In this document: positions 17,842 to 26,933 of the stretch, one piece after another
Numbering within the stretch: position 1 is the first letter of the stretch
Layout of the letters: the number at the start of each line of letters is the position of its first letter
Source: Deltaproteobacteria bacterium
GTDB lineage: Bacteria; Desulfobacterota; Binatia; UBA9968; JAJDTQ01
Length of the DNA: 64,000 bases
NCBI GenBank assembly: GCA_028818755.1
Contig: JAPPNF010000128.1
Location: forward strand, 1 to 64,000
Direction: 5' to 3'
The notes under the pieces: generated by a model
Seen by the model: only the letters and a program-made list of their open reading frames with translations
Database searches by the model: none
Told to the model about the DNA's origin: nothing
Program-made: the position numbers and the translations under genes

Positions 17842-19614
17842 CTACTTCACCGTGCCCCCGAAAATCCTCAACGTTTCGTCGATGATGTCCGCCCCGCTTT
17901 CCTCACCCGGCCGCGGCGGAGCGTCGGTTTTGCCTTCGCTGGCCGAAGAATCCATCGTCACGGTCATCTTCCGCTTGAAGAACCGCTCGAGATAGCCCTC
18001 CAGAACGGCCAGATTCTCCTTCTTTTCGACGTGGCTCCGGTAGAGCCCCTGAAGCGCCAGCCTGACACCGACGCCGGAAATCTCCACCAGCCTGCCCTGC
18101 TCCAGGTAGGAGGCCAGAAGCCGGTCTTCGCCGGCGACGAACGCCAGGAACCCGCTCCATCCGGCCGGGCCCGGCTCCGGTGTCTCGGCCTCCGTCTCGA
18201 CCTGCGAGAAAGGAACATCCGGGACGAAGGCATCCGGCTCCGGAGGCGCTGGATCCGGTTCCGGAGACACATACTCCGGTTTCGCTTCACGGTCCGACGG
18301 AGGTTCTCCGACCGGCTCCGAGTCCCTCACTGGCGCCGCCCGCGGTTGGGGCGCCGCTTGTGGGTGTGCCGGCAACTCGTCGGACGCCCTCACCACCTGC
18401 GCTTCACCGGCTCCCTCCAGCTTCCGTTCAAGCCGCTGTAGTTCCTCGATGGCGCCGGCGATATTCACGGTGCGCGGCAAGGTGGCCACGCGGACCAGCG
18501 ACGCCTCCAGGTCGAACCTCGGGTAGGGCGACCGCGCCACCATCTCGTCGCCCTGGACGATGAACCGGTAGTAGCCCATGAGGGCTTCGGCGTCCACCGA
18601 GCCCACCTGATCGCTCAGCAGGGCGATCTCCTCGCCGGTGAGGTCCATGAGCCGGCGGGATCCCGTATCATTTCCGGCGACGGCACCCGGACCCGCCGTC
18701 CCCTCCATCAGGCGGACCACCAGGAGGTTACGGAAGTGCTCCACCAACTCCCGGGAAAGCGCCGCCAGGTCCACCCCGTCGTCCGCCACCTCGGCCACGA
18801 GCCGGAGACACGCCGCGGCATCCCCCGCCAGCACCGCCGAGGAGATCTCGTAGAGAACCCGGCGTTCGGCGACGCCCAGGATGTCGCGGAGCAACGCCTC
18901 ATCCACCGCGCCGCCCTCTTCCGCCGGCCCGGCGAAGGAAAGCACCTGCTCCAGCAATGACTGGGCGTCGCGCATGCTGCCTTGGGCGGCGCGGCTGATC
19001 AGCGTCAGCGCTCCTTCGGTGATGTTCAGTCCCTCCACCTCCGCGATCCGGCGCAGCCGCCCGTGGATGTCCTGGGCTCCGATGCGTCGAAAATCGAAGC
19101 GCTGGCAGCGCGACAGGATGGTCTCGGGAAGCCGGTGGACCTCGGTGGTGGCGAGGATGAACTTGGCGAACGGCGGCGGCTCCTCCAGGGTCTTGAGCAG
19201 CGCGTTGAAGGCATCTTTCGTTACCTGGTGCACCTCGTCGATGATGTACACTTTGAACTGCGCCGCCGCGGGCTGATAGCGCACGTTCTCGATGATCTGC
19301 CGGACCTCGTCGATGCCCCGGTTGGAGGCGCCGTCGATCTCGTAGACGTCGATGGAACGGCCGTCGTTGATCTCGCCGCAGCGCGCGCACTCGTTGCAGG
19401 GAGTTGGCGTGGGTCCAGCCTCGCAGTTGAGGGCCTTGGCAAGGATGCGCGCGGCGCTGGTCTTGCCCACGCCGCGGACCCCGGTGAACAGGTAGCAGTG
19501 GGCGATACGGCCGCTCTCGATGGCGTTGGTGAGGACGCGGGCGATGTGCTGCTGCCCCACCATGTCCGAGAAACCCTGCGGCCGCCATTTACGGGCCAGA
19601 ACGAGATATGACAT
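17842..19614 (-). CDS. dnaX: DNA polymerase III subunits gamma/tau
   Basis: This 590-residue clamp-loader ATPase has Walker A FTGVRGVGKTSAARI, a zinc module with four cysteines (CEAG ... CNECARC), Walker B-type YIIDEVHQV and the sensor region LATTEVHRLPETILSRC. A proline- and acid-rich tau linker (about residues 400-490) precedes a C-terminal domain. ATG 19614 is chosen because MSYLVLARKWRPQ is the conserved DnaX N-terminus; an upstream extension in frame would overlap the SRP RNA. I saw no obvious slippery heptamer for a gamma frameshift, but did not search exhaustively. Confidence 0.96.
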   Translation of the reverse strand: MSYLVLARKWRPQGFSDMVGQQHIARVLTNAIESGRIAHCYLFTGVRGVGKTSAARILAKALNCEAGPTPTPCNECARCGEINDGRSIDVYEIDGASNRGIDEVRQIIENVRYQPAAAQFKVYIIDEVHQVTKDAFNALLKTLEEPPPFAKFILATTEVHRLPETILSRCQRFDFRRIGAQDIHGRLRRIAEVEGLNITEGALTLISRAAQGSMRDAQSLLEQVLSFAGPAEEGGAVDEALLRDILGVAERRVLYEISSAVLAGDAAACLRLVAEVADDGVDLAALSRELVEHFRNLLVVRLMEGTAGPGAVAGNDTGSRRLMDLTGEEIALLSDQVGSVDAEALMGYYRFIVQGDEMVARSPYPRFDLEASLVRVATLPRTVNIAGAIEELQRLERKLEGAGEAQVVRASDELPAHPQAAPQPRAAPVRDSEPVGEPPSDREAKPEYVSPEPDPAPPEPDAFVPDVPFSQVETEAETPEPGPAGWSGFLAFVAGEDRLLASYLEQGRLVEISGVGVRLALQGLYRSHVEKKENLAVLEGYLERFFKRKMTVTMDSSASEGKTDAPPRPGEESGADIIDETLRIFGGTVK

Positions 19615-19645
19615 GACGAAAGCCGCTTGCGTGGCGGGATGCTCA

Positions 19646-19756
19646 TTGCCGACAGCCAGGCTTCCCCGTGGCACAGGGGCGGTCCGCTACCGCTGCTTCC
19701 TTCCGGACCTGACGGGGTTTGCGGGACCCACTTGCACGGGACCCGACTGCCAGCAA
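19646..19756 (-). ncRNA. ffs: Signal recognition particle RNA, small bacterial (4.5S) type
   Basis: On the minus strand the invariant SRP domain IV sequence GTCAGGTCCGGAAGGAAGCA is present. It is flanked by arms that close a long helix: TTGCTGGCAG at the 5' side pairs with CTGTCGGCAA at the 3' side, with a G-U pair. The inferred length is about 111 nt. Its place 31 bp upstream of dnaX matches the common ffs-dnaX order. The ends are inferred from pairing and may be off by a few bases. Confidence 0.95.
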
Positions 19757-19860
19757 TCAACATCCCGGCCGCTGATCCTGTCGCGGCGACGGGAACCTGT
19801 GTTTACCAGATTTCCCAGTCTACAACCAGCAAATCCGGTGCGGTGGCGAGGGGAATCCCC

Positions 19861-21000
19861 TCAATAGATGCCGGGAACGATCCGGTATTTCACCCGCGCC
19901 TGATACTCCGCCCACTTGTCCGCGCCGTATTTCTCCGCGCAGTGTTTGTCGTCATCGAGTTGCCGGTAGGTGAACAGCGAGACGATGAAGACGAAGTAGG
20001 TCCAGGCCCAGGGATTGGTGAAATAGCCGAACGACAGGGCGATCGACAGGGCAAGGAACCCCTCGCCCATGTAGTTGAAGTGGCGGGCGACACCCCACAG
20101 ACCGCTGCACAGGATCTTGCGATCACCGACCTCGATGTACCTGGGCTCGATGAGCCCGAGAAACGTGCGGTCGGGCCATTGCTTGAACATGTACTTCTGC
20201 ATGTTGGCGCCGCGCGATATTCCCCACCCGAACAGGAACAGCGCGGTCGTTCCGATGAGCCAGACATACGTCCATGGCGGCGAGAATCCGGGGTCCGGGT
20301 AGACGGCCATTCCCCACAACGGCAGGATGAACAGCCACCCGTAGACCACCAAGCAACCCCAGAACAACTTGAAGCCGAGGTTCTCGTGGATCAGATCGTA
20401 GGTGTATAGCTGGACGCGCTCGAAGATGCAGTAGTCCAGTATGTAGAAGGTGAAGAACGCCGCGTACAGGAAAACGCCCGGATTGTAGTCTTCGCCAAAA
20501 AGCTCGTAGTGGTACGCGGCCCCGGACAGGGCGTTGAGCGACAACATCGTCCCGCCGACGACATAGAGGTACATCTTCACGTCGAAGCGTTCTTTGAAGA
20601 ACGCCAGCTCCTGAGCCCGCCCGAACCACAGCGTCAGGATCGGATTCCTGACCTTGCCCTGCGGCTGGCTGAACACCGCAAGGACCGTAACGATGGCGGC
20701 GACAACCGTTCCGCCGGCCACCGCGTAGACCGAAGACCGGTAGAACCAGTCGCGCGGCATCCCGGTGAGCTCGAAAGCCCACGCAACCAACGCGAGCGCG
20801 AACACCAGAAGACCGTTCAGCCGGTAGCTGCGGGGCTCACCCGTCTCCGGATTGATGACGTAGCCGGTAAGCCGCCTTCCCGGCAGAATGAGCTGCGCCA
20901 GGAAGAACACGGCAAAGACCGCCAGCGGGGTGAAGAACCCCAGAATCGCTTCCGTCCGGGAAAGCTCGAAGAGGTGGCCGATGCCGAGCCATTCAATCAT
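19861..21000 (-). CDS. ERG4/ERG24 (delta14 / delta7 / C24) sterol-reductase-family membrane protein
   Basis: This 379-residue multi-pass membrane protein (about nine hydrophobic segments) has the signatures of eukaryotic DHCR7, TM7SF2 and LBR reductases. Near the C-terminus are CSGLWGVARHFNYMGEG, then LDDDKHCAEKYG and the terminal YRIVPGIY. The N-terminal part carries LPGRRLTGYV ... YRLNGLLVF, and the middle DLIHENLGF. These enzymes use NADPH to reduce sterol double bonds in membranes. Isoprenylcysteine methyltransferases share the C-terminal fold but not the N-terminal half. No sterol synthesis genes are in this window. It lies between the SRP RNA and a tRNA-Ser on the same strand. Confidence 0.87.
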   Translation of the reverse strand: MIEWLGIGHLFELSRTEAILGFFTPLAVFAVFFLAQLILPGRRLTGYVINPETGEPRSYRLNGLLVFALALVAWAFELTGMPRDWFYRSSVYAVAGGTVVAAIVTVLAVFSQPQGKVRNPILTLWFGRAQELAFFKERFDVKMYLYVVGGTMLSLNALSGAAYHYELFGEDYNPGVFLYAAFFTFYILDYCIFERVQLYTYDLIHENLGFKLFWGCLVVYGWLFILPLWGMAVYPDPGFSPPWTYVWLIGTTALFLFGWGISRGANMQKYMFKQWPDRTFLGLIEPRYIEVGDRKILCSGLWGVARHFNYMGEGFLALSIALSFGYFTNPWAWTYFVFIVSLFTYRQLDDDKHCAEKYGADKWAEYQARVKYRIVPGIY

Positions 21001-21112
21001 GACCGAATGTCCCTTCCCTCCAGTGACGTGGCCATTATGAATATGCAGGTCAATAACGCACTAGGCTGTAAGGGGTGCGTTGGAGTCGATGCAGAATATC
21101 ATGGATTGTGAG

Positions 21113-21202
21113 TGGCGGAGAGGGAGGGATTCGAACCCCCGTTACCCGTAGGTAAACCTGATTTCGAGTCAGGCGCCTTCAACCGGACTCGGCCACCTCT
21201 CC
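21113..21202 (-). tRNA. tRNA-Ser (anticodon CGA)
   Basis: A 90-nt class II tRNA is seen on the minus strand. The acceptor stem pairs GGAGAGG with CCTCTCC, the discriminator is G and CCA is encoded. The anticodon stem-loop CCTGACTCGAAATCAGG gives anticodon CGA. The long variable arm (TACCTACGGGTA) and the T arm (GGGGGTTCGAATCCCTC) are clear. It reads UCG codons. Confidence 0.96.
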
Positions 21203-21359
21203 GCGTGTTGGACTTTCAACCTAGCACGCCGACGGGCGCTTGGAAACACGCCGTTTCGCGGTCGGAACGCTCCGCTTCTTTGTTGACGGTCGTTTGCCTC
21301 GGCCCTCTTGTCGGTGCTAGGCCGAGGGGAATGCGGCTGACCGCGCATCCTCCGTCACC

Positions 21360-22406
21360 ATGAACCACCGCGTCATATATCTGCTCGGCCCCGAGCAACT
21401 GGAATTGCGGGAAGAACCTGTTCCCGATCCCGGCGAAGGGGAAATTCTGGTCCGGATTCGGGCGGCTATCACTTGTGGGACGGATGTGAAAGTGTTCCGG
21501 CGGGGCGGGCATCCGCGAATGCTAAGGGTGCCGACGGCGTTCGGGCACGAGTTGGCGGGCGAAGTGGCGGAATCGGGTCCGGGGGATACGGGATTCCAAC
21601 CGGGCGACCGCGTGGCGGTGGTCAACTCGGCACCGTGCGGGCGGTGCGCGTACTGCGACGGGGGCCGCGAGAACCTGTGCCGGGATCTCCGCTACATCAA
21701 CGGCGCCTTTGCCGAGTACATCCTGATTCCGCGGCGGTTTGTCGAGGTCAGCACGCATCGGCTCGATGCCGATATTCCCTACGAGTTGGCCGCGCTTGTG
21801 GAGCCGCTGGCGTGCGTGGTTCACGGCATCGACGTCTGCGACCTCCGTAGCGGTTCCGAGGTGTTGATCTACGGCGGCGGTCCCATGGGATTGCTGCTGA
21901 CGTCCGCGCTCGCGGCCGAAGGCCACCGGGTGGTGGTGGCCGATCCCAACCCGGGCCGGCTCGAGGTGGCGCGGACCCTCGGCGCGGAGGATGCGGTGCA
22001 GGTGGTCCGGGACGGCGGCGAGGCGGAGCGACTACGTGGCCTATCCGCGGACGGACACGGCTTCGACTGCGCCATCGACGCCACCGGCGTGCCCGCGGTT
22101 TGGGAGGACGCCCTCGGCTGCGTTCGTCCCGGCGGCGTGGTCAACTTCTTCGGCGGCTGTCCGCCGGGAACTCGGATCGCCTTGGACACGACCGACATCC
22201 ACTATAACGAGCTGGTCATCAAGGGCACCTACCACCATCGTCCGAACACGGTCGCCCGAGCGCTGGACATGCTCAGCCGGGGGTCACTCGACCCGCGGCC
22301 GCTGCTTTCCGCCGAGGCGCCGCTGGACGGCCTCGAGGATGCGCTGCGGTCGATGATGGCGAAGAAGGCCCTCAAGGTCGTAATCCGACCCTTACCTCCC
22401 CAATAG
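21360..22406 (+). CDS. Zinc-dependent medium-chain alcohol dehydrogenase
   Basis: This 348-residue MDR-family NAD(P)-dependent dehydrogenase has the catalytic zinc Cys in AAITCGTDVK, His-Glu in FGHELAG, a structural zinc lobe with four Cys (CGRCAYCDGGRENLC), and a Rossmann nucleotide site GGGPMGLL with VADPNPGR. It resembles sorbitol or threonine dehydrogenase-like enzymes. It converges with the phosphonate-type transporter operon (34 bp between stops). A zinc alcohol dehydrogenase is a recurring neighbour of phosphonate-use genes (the HpnZ-proposed family), so oxidation of a phosphonate-derived alcohol is possible but unproven. Confidence 0.88.
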   Translation: MNHRVIYLLGPEQLELREEPVPDPGEGEILVRIRAAITCGTDVKVFRRGGHPRMLRVPTAFGHELAGEVAESGPGDTGFQPGDRVAVVNSAPCGRCAYCDGGRENLCRDLRYINGAFAEYILIPRRFVEVSTHRLDADIPYELAALVEPLACVVHGIDVCDLRSGSEVLIYGGGPMGLLLTSALAAEGHRVVVADPNPGRLEVARTLGAEDAVQVVRDGGEAERLRGLSADGHGFDCAIDATGVPAVWEDALGCVRPGGVVNFFGGCPPGTRIALDTTDIHYNELVIKGTYHHRPNTVARALDMLSRGSLDPRPLLSAEAPLDGLEDALRSMMAKKALKVVIRPLPPQ

Positions 22407-22440
22407 ATTGCCCTAAGGTTGGCTCGGCCGGCGGCCCGGG

Positions 22441-23316
22441 TCACACCACCCGCCGCCGCAGGTACGCGCTCAGGTAGTCCACTCCGGTCACGAGGATGTA
22501 GAGCGCCATCAGCAGCGTCAGGAGCTGTTGTTCGAGGAACAGGCTCATGGCGATGTGGATGCGCTGCCCTAATCCCCCGGCGCCGACGAAGCCCAGCACC
22601 GCGGCGACGCGGATGTTCACCTCCCAGCGATACAGGGTGTAGGAGATGAACTGGGGCAGGACCTGGGGCAGGATGGCGTAGAACAGGATCTGGATCTTGC
22701 CTGCGCCGGTGGACTGGAGCGACTCCACGGGCTGCAGGTCCACGTCCTCCAGCACCTCGGCGAAGAGCTTGCCCAACACGCCGCCGGTATGGACCCCCAG
22801 GGCCAGCACGCCCGGGAAGGGGCCCAGGCCCACCATGAAAACGAATACCAGGGCCCACAGCATTTCCGGGATGGTGCGCAGGAAATTGAGGATGCCCTTG
22901 GCCGCCAGGTAAGGGATGCGGCGCAGGAGGACCCGGTGGCGCCGGGACTCCATCTCGTAGAGAAGCCCCGCGTACACGAGGTTCCGGGAGCCGAAGAAGG
23001 CCAGGGACAGCGCAATGACCACGGACAGGAGCGTGCCGATCAACGAGATGGCCAGGGTCTCCCAGGCTCCTTCGACGGCGTCCGCCACCACCTTGCCGGA
23101 GAGGTCGGGCGGGAAGAGCCGCTCCACGTAGTCGCCGATGGCGCCGCCGCCGTCGGCGCTGAAGAGCATGCCGAGGTCGATCTCCGATCCCTGGTAGCTC
23201 CAGACGAACAGCGCCCCCAAAAGAGCCAGCAGCGCCCAGGTGGACGATCGGGAGCGGTCCCGGGCGCCGGCCTTGAGGGCGGCCAGTTGATCGGCGTTGG
23301 CGGCGGCGTGGTTCAT
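22441..23316 (-). CDS. phnE: PhnE-type ABC permease (second)
   Basis: This 291-residue inner-membrane permease of the phosphonate/phosphite uptake family has an N-terminal membrane segment (STWALLALLGALFVWS) and several further ones. The cytoplasmic EAA-type loop appears as VESLQSTGAGKIQILFYAILP, followed by GFVGAGGLGQ. ATG 23316 overlaps the TGA of the preceding permease gene (ATGA). The longer open frame runs on through that gene and is an artefact. Together with the other PhnE it forms the membrane channel. Confidence 0.9.
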   Translation of the reverse strand: MNHAAANADQLAALKAGARDRSRSSTWALLALLGALFVWSYQGSEIDLGMLFSADGGGAIGDYVERLFPPDLSGKVVADAVEGAWETLAISLIGTLLSVVIALSLAFFGSRNLVYAGLLYEMESRRHRVLLRRIPYLAAKGILNFLRTIPEMLWALVFVFMVGLGPFPGVLALGVHTGGVLGKLFAEVLEDVDLQPVESLQSTGAGKIQILFYAILPQVLPQFISYTLYRWEVNIRVAAVLGFVGAGGLGQRIHIAMSLFLEQQLLTLLMALYILVTGVDYLSAYLRRRVV

Positions 23317-24158
23317 AGCAGCGACCGTACCTTGGCGCTGATGTAGTCGGCCCCCGCCACCAGCGAGAACAGGATGATCAGCAACGTCGTCACCTCGTGG
23401 AAGTTGAACATCCGGATGGAGATCTCGATCTGCTGGCCGATGCCGCCGGCCCCCACCAGGCCCAGGATGGCCGAGGTCCGCACCGCGCATTCCCAGCGGT
23501 AGAGCGTGTAGGAGGTGATGTTGGGGAGCACCTGGGGGAACCAGCCGTAGAAGAATATCTGCAGGCGCCCGGCGCCAGTGGACTGGATGGCCTCCAGGGG
23601 CCGCTCGTTCACCGACTCGAAGATCTCGGAATAGACCTTGCCCAGCATCCCGCCGTAGGCGACCCCGATGGCCAGCACTCCGGGGAATGGACCGAGGCCC
23701 ACCGCGCGCACGAACATGAAGGCCCAGACGAACTCGGGGATGCAGCGGAAGAGGCTCAGGAGGCCTCGGGCGAGGCCGTAGAGGCACACCTTGAGAGCGT
23801 GCCTCGGGCCGAAGCCCCGGTACTCGGACTCGTGCAGGATACCCTGGAAGCTGAAGGTGCTGGTGGCCAGCAGTCCCAACGGAAAACCGATGAGCACCGC
23901 GATCAACGTTCCCATCACCGAGATCTGTATGGTCTCGAGGGTGGGCCGGATCATCAGCTCCAGGAAGTCCCAGGACAGCTCCGGCGGATACATGCCGGTG
24001 ACGAACCGCCACAGGTGTTCCCTGCCCTCGGCCTCGAAGAAGATCCCCGGATTCACCTCGGCCCGGCGCCAGCTATCCGCCAGCACCAGGAGGAACAGTC
24101 CGCCGAATACGTAGGGGAAGATCGACCGCGACCCCAGCGTCCTGGGAGTGGCGTTCAT
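23313..24158 (-). CDS. phnE: PhnE-type ABC permease (first)
   Basis: This 281-residue permease is paralogous to the next gene. It has one N-terminal and several core membrane segments, the EAA-type loop IQSTGAGRLQIFFYGWFPQ and GLVGAGGIGQQIEI. ATG 24158 is used; a GTG six bases upstream (24164) is also possible, and neither has a clear ribosome site. It lies close behind phnC (about 5-11 bp) and overlaps the following permease by 4 bp, so the four transporter genes are one operon. Confidence 0.9.
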   Translation of the reverse strand: MNATPRTLGSRSIFPYVFGGLFLLVLADSWRRAEVNPGIFFEAEGREHLWRFVTGMYPPELSWDFLELMIRPTLETIQISVMGTLIAVLIGFPLGLLATSTFSFQGILHESEYRGFGPRHALKVCLYGLARGLLSLFRCIPEFVWAFMFVRAVGLGPFPGVLAIGVAYGGMLGKVYSEIFESVNERPLEAIQSTGAGRLQIFFYGWFPQVLPNITSYTLYRWECAVRTSAILGLVGAGGIGQQIEISIRMFNFHEVTTLLIILFSLVAGADYISAKVRSLL

Positions 24159-24168
24159 GGACACCGGG

Positions 24169-24981
24169 TTAGACCGCGGCCCGGCTGTGCTCCGGTTCCC
24201 GGTAGGGCTCGCCGGCGCCGTTCACGGGGGCGTGGCCGGAGTAGAGTTCCTGCAGAAGCTCCGGGGTCACCCGTGACGCGGCGGTGTCGAACAGCTTGAC
24301 CCCCGCCTTCATGCCGATGACCCGGGGGAAGTACGCCAGCGCCAGGTCGGTGCTGTGAAGGTTCACCAGCAGCGTCTTGCGGGTGTCGTCGCTGATGGCG
24401 ATGAGCAGCTTGATGATGGTCTCGGCCAGGGACGGATCCACGGACGACACCGGCTCGTCCGCCAGGATGACGTCGGGGTCCTGCACCAGCACGCGGGCGA
24501 TGGCGACCCGCTGCTGCTGCCCGCCGGAGAGCTCGTCCGTGCGGCTGAAGAGTTTCTCGCCGATGCCCACGTCGGCCAGCGCCCGGTGCGCGGTCTCCAG
24601 TTGTGAAGGCTTGGCCAGCGACGCCAGGGAGCCCAGCAGCGACCAGCTCCCTAGCCTGCCGGACAGCACGTTATGGAGCACCCGCAGGCGCGGAACCAGG
24701 TTGTGCTGCTGGTAGATCGTGCCGATGCGGCGGCGCATGTCACGCAGACTTCGCCCGTACAGCTCCGCCACCTCCTGGCCGCCGATACGGAGCCGCCCGG
24801 AGGTGGGGCGGATCGTGCAGTTCAGCATGCGGAAGAGCGTGGTCTTCCCGGCGCCGCTGGGGCCGATGAGGGCCACCCGCTCGCCCCGGGCGACCCTCAA
24901 ATCGAACCCTTCCAGCGCCACCTGTCCGCGTCCGAATACCTTTCGGACGCTCTCCAGGTGATATTGTTGCGTGGACTTCAA
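24169..24981 (-). CDS. phnC: PhnC-type ABC transporter ATP-binding protein
   Basis: This 270-residue ATPase has Walker A GPSGAGKTTLFR, a Q-loop YQQHNLVP, signature LSGGQQQRVAIAR, Walker B VILADEP and H-loop LHS. The GTIYQQHNLVPRL stretch and the SSVDPSLAE D-loop are typical of PhnC. No ATG fits. A TTG at 24981 overlaps the phnD stop (TTGA) with AAGG four bases upstream and begins just before family similarity (YHLESVRKVFGRG), so it is the likely coupled start. Confidence 0.88.
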   Translation of the reverse strand: MKSTQQYHLESVRKVFGRGQVALEGFDLRVARGERVALIGPSGAGKTTLFRMLNCTIRPTSGRLRIGGQEVAELYGRSLRDMRRRIGTIYQQHNLVPRLRVLHNVLSGRLGSWSLLGSLASLAKPSQLETAHRALADVGIGEKLFSRTDELSGGQQQRVAIARVLVQDPDVILADEPVSSVDPSLAETIIKLLIAISDDTRKTLLVNLHSTDLALAYFPRVIGMKAGVKLFDTAASRVTPELLQELYSGHAPVNGAGEPYREPEHSRAAV

Positions 24982-25841
24982 TTGACCTTGAGCATGCCCG
25001 CGGCGATGGCCGCCTTCCGGATGCCGTCCCAATCCGAGTCCTTGGCCGAGATGAACTTTTTGGTGCGCTGAAGATCCATGATCTTCTTGTCCTCGGGTTT
25101 CGAGTAGTCGAGCTTGAGCAGCGCCTGCTTGAACTTCTCCCGGATCTCCTCGGACACGCCGCCCCGGGCCACCCACACATAGTCGACGTACGGCGGCGTG
25201 GTCCAGAAAACGTGGGTCTTCCCGGTATCGATCTTCTTCTTGTTGACGAGCTTCTTCCACACCAGGAAGTTCAGCGCACCGGCATCGACGCGTCCGGCCG
25301 CCACCCATGCCGCGGTGGCGTCGTGGGCGCCGCTGAAACCGAACTTCTTGAAGTCCCGTTCGGGATCGATGCCCGCCGCCTTGAGGAAGTGACGCGGCAT
25401 CAGGTGACCGGACGTCGAGCTTACGCTGCCGAACGCGAAGGTCTTGCCCTTCAGGTCCGCCAGTTCCTTAATGCCGGAGTCCGTACGCGTGACGAAGACG
25501 CTCTTGAAGCTCGAGTCCTCCTCGCGCATGGCCAGCCGCGTGGCGCCCTTGGCGCGCTGGGTGGCCTGCACCGAGGTGAAGCCGCCGTACCAGACGATGT
25601 CGAGCCGGTTCGCCGCCAGCCCCTCCACGGTGGCGGCGTAGTCCACCACCGGCACGAACTTGACCTTCACCCCCACTTCCTTGGCAATATAGTCGGTGAA
25701 GGGCTTGTATTTCCGCAGCAACTCCTGCGGGTCCTCGTCCGGGATCGCCGACACCCGCAGCGTGTCCGCCGCGGCAATCCCGCATACCGTCCAGACAACC
25801 AGAACCATCACGGCCAGCAGCCGCGCCAACTTACTTCTCAT
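24978..25841 (-). CDS. phnD: PhnD-type periplasmic phosphonate/phosphite-binding protein
   Basis: This 287-residue binding protein has a clear signal peptide (RLLAVMVLVVWTVCGIAAADT, cleavage likely after AAA). Family features include VKFVPVVDYAATVEGL, RLDIVWYGGFT, and the ligand-binding segment FGSVSSTSGHLMPRHFLK. The STSG motif binds the phosphonate or phosphite oxyanion in characterised members. It is the first gene of the phnD-C-E-E operon. Which oxyanion it prefers cannot be told here: no C-P lyase, phosphonatase or phosphite dehydrogenase is in the window. Confidence 0.9.
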   Translation of the reverse strand: MRSKLARLLAVMVLVVWTVCGIAAADTLRVSAIPDEDPQELLRKYKPFTDYIAKEVGVKVKFVPVVDYAATVEGLAANRLDIVWYGGFTSVQATQRAKGATRLAMREEDSSFKSVFVTRTDSGIKELADLKGKTFAFGSVSSTSGHLMPRHFLKAAGIDPERDFKKFGFSGAHDATAAWVAAGRVDAGALNFLVWKKLVNKKKIDTGKTHVFWTTPPYVDYVWVARGGVSEEIREKFKQALLKLDYSKPEDKKIMDLQRTKKFISAKDSDWDGIRKAAIAAGMLKVN

Positions 25842-25908
25842 CGCGATACCTCCCGGAGTATTGTTTCGGTTGAGTGGATATCAAGATGACCTATATGTCA
25901 AATAGACG

Positions 25909-26856
25909 TTAGCTATGAGCCACGGGTTCCCATAGACGGGTCCGTGGCGCACGGTTCAGGAACTGCACGAACGCCCGCGGCACCGGCGCCAGCGGGCGTT
26001 CGCGGTGGGTCACCTGGTAGAAGGGGCGCACCAGGTCCAGGCCCTTGACGCGCACCTCCTTGATCAGGCCCTGCTGGACTTCGCGCCTGATGGCGGCGCG
26101 GGAAAGGACGGAGAACCCGAACCCCTCCATGAGCGCCTCCTTGACCGCGGCGGTGCTGCCGAGCTCCATTCCCACCTTGAGGAACCGCTCTGGCTCCTCG
26201 CCGCGCCTGACCACGAGCTGCAGGAACGAGCGCAGGGTCCCGGACCCGCCCTCCCGGGAAATGAACGGCTCCTTGCCGAGGTCCTGGAGCGCCACCTGTT
26301 TCAGGCCCGCCCAGCGGTGGTTCGCGGGCACCGCCACGATCATCTCGTCCTGCCACGTCTTGCGATACCTGAGCCGCTCGTCGCGCGTACGGAAGCCCGT
26401 GAAGCCCAGCTCCAGCGTGCCGTCGAGGATCGCCGCCACGATGGCCGCCGAATCGCCGATGCGGAGCACCGGACGCACGTCCGGAAAGCGCGCCACGAAG
26501 CTTCCCAGCACGCCCGGCAGGATGTATTCCCCCGGGACGTTGCTGCCGCCCAGCCGCAACTCCCCTTCCACCTTCCCCTGGATGCGGTCCAGCGCCGCCA
26601 GCGCCTGGTTCTTGAGCTTCAGCACCGCGCCGGCCTGCTCGTACAGCATCCACCCCGTGGAAGTCAGGTCGAACCTGCCGCCGGACCGCCTGAAGAGCTT
26701 GCACCCCAGTTGCTGCTCCAGGGTCTGGACGTGGGCGGTCACGGTGGGCTGCCTAAGGGAGAAATGCTCCGCCGCGAGCGAAAAGCTGCGCAGCTCCGCC
26801 ACCCAGTAGAAGATCTCGAGCTTGCGCAGATCCAGGTCCCTCGAAGTCTTGGCCAT
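25909..26856 (-). CDS. LysR-family transcriptional regulator
   Basis: This 315-residue protein has an N-terminal winged helix-turn-helix (LRKLEIFYWVAELRSFSLAAEHFSLRQPTVTAHVQTLEQQLGC region, residues 10-52) followed by a periplasmic-binding-protein-like effector domain (GSNVPGEYILPGVLGSF; DGTLELGFTG). It resembles the CysL-like branch. It lies 67 bp upstream of phnD on the same strand, so it may control the transporter operon or itself be part of it. It diverges from the YgfZ-like gene over a 77-bp region. Confidence 0.9.
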   Translation of the reverse strand: MAKTSRDLDLRKLEIFYWVAELRSFSLAAEHFSLRQPTVTAHVQTLEQQLGCKLFRRSGGRFDLTSTGWMLYEQAGAVLKLKNQALAALDRIQGKVEGELRLGGSNVPGEYILPGVLGSFVARFPDVRPVLRIGDSAAIVAAILDGTLELGFTGFRTRDERLRYRKTWQDEMIVAVPANHRWAGLKQVALQDLGKEPFISREGGSGTLRSFLQLVVRRGEEPERFLKVGMELGSTAAVKEALMEGFGFSVLSRAAIRREVQQGLIKEVRVKGLDLVRPFYQVTHRERPLAPVPRAFVQFLNRAPRTRLWEPVAHS

Positions 26857-26933
26857 GCTCTCTCCCCGTGTCTACCGGACCCCGACGGAGCCCGTTGCCA
26901 TGCGCCATCAACCCGGCTACTGTAATCGTCGCC

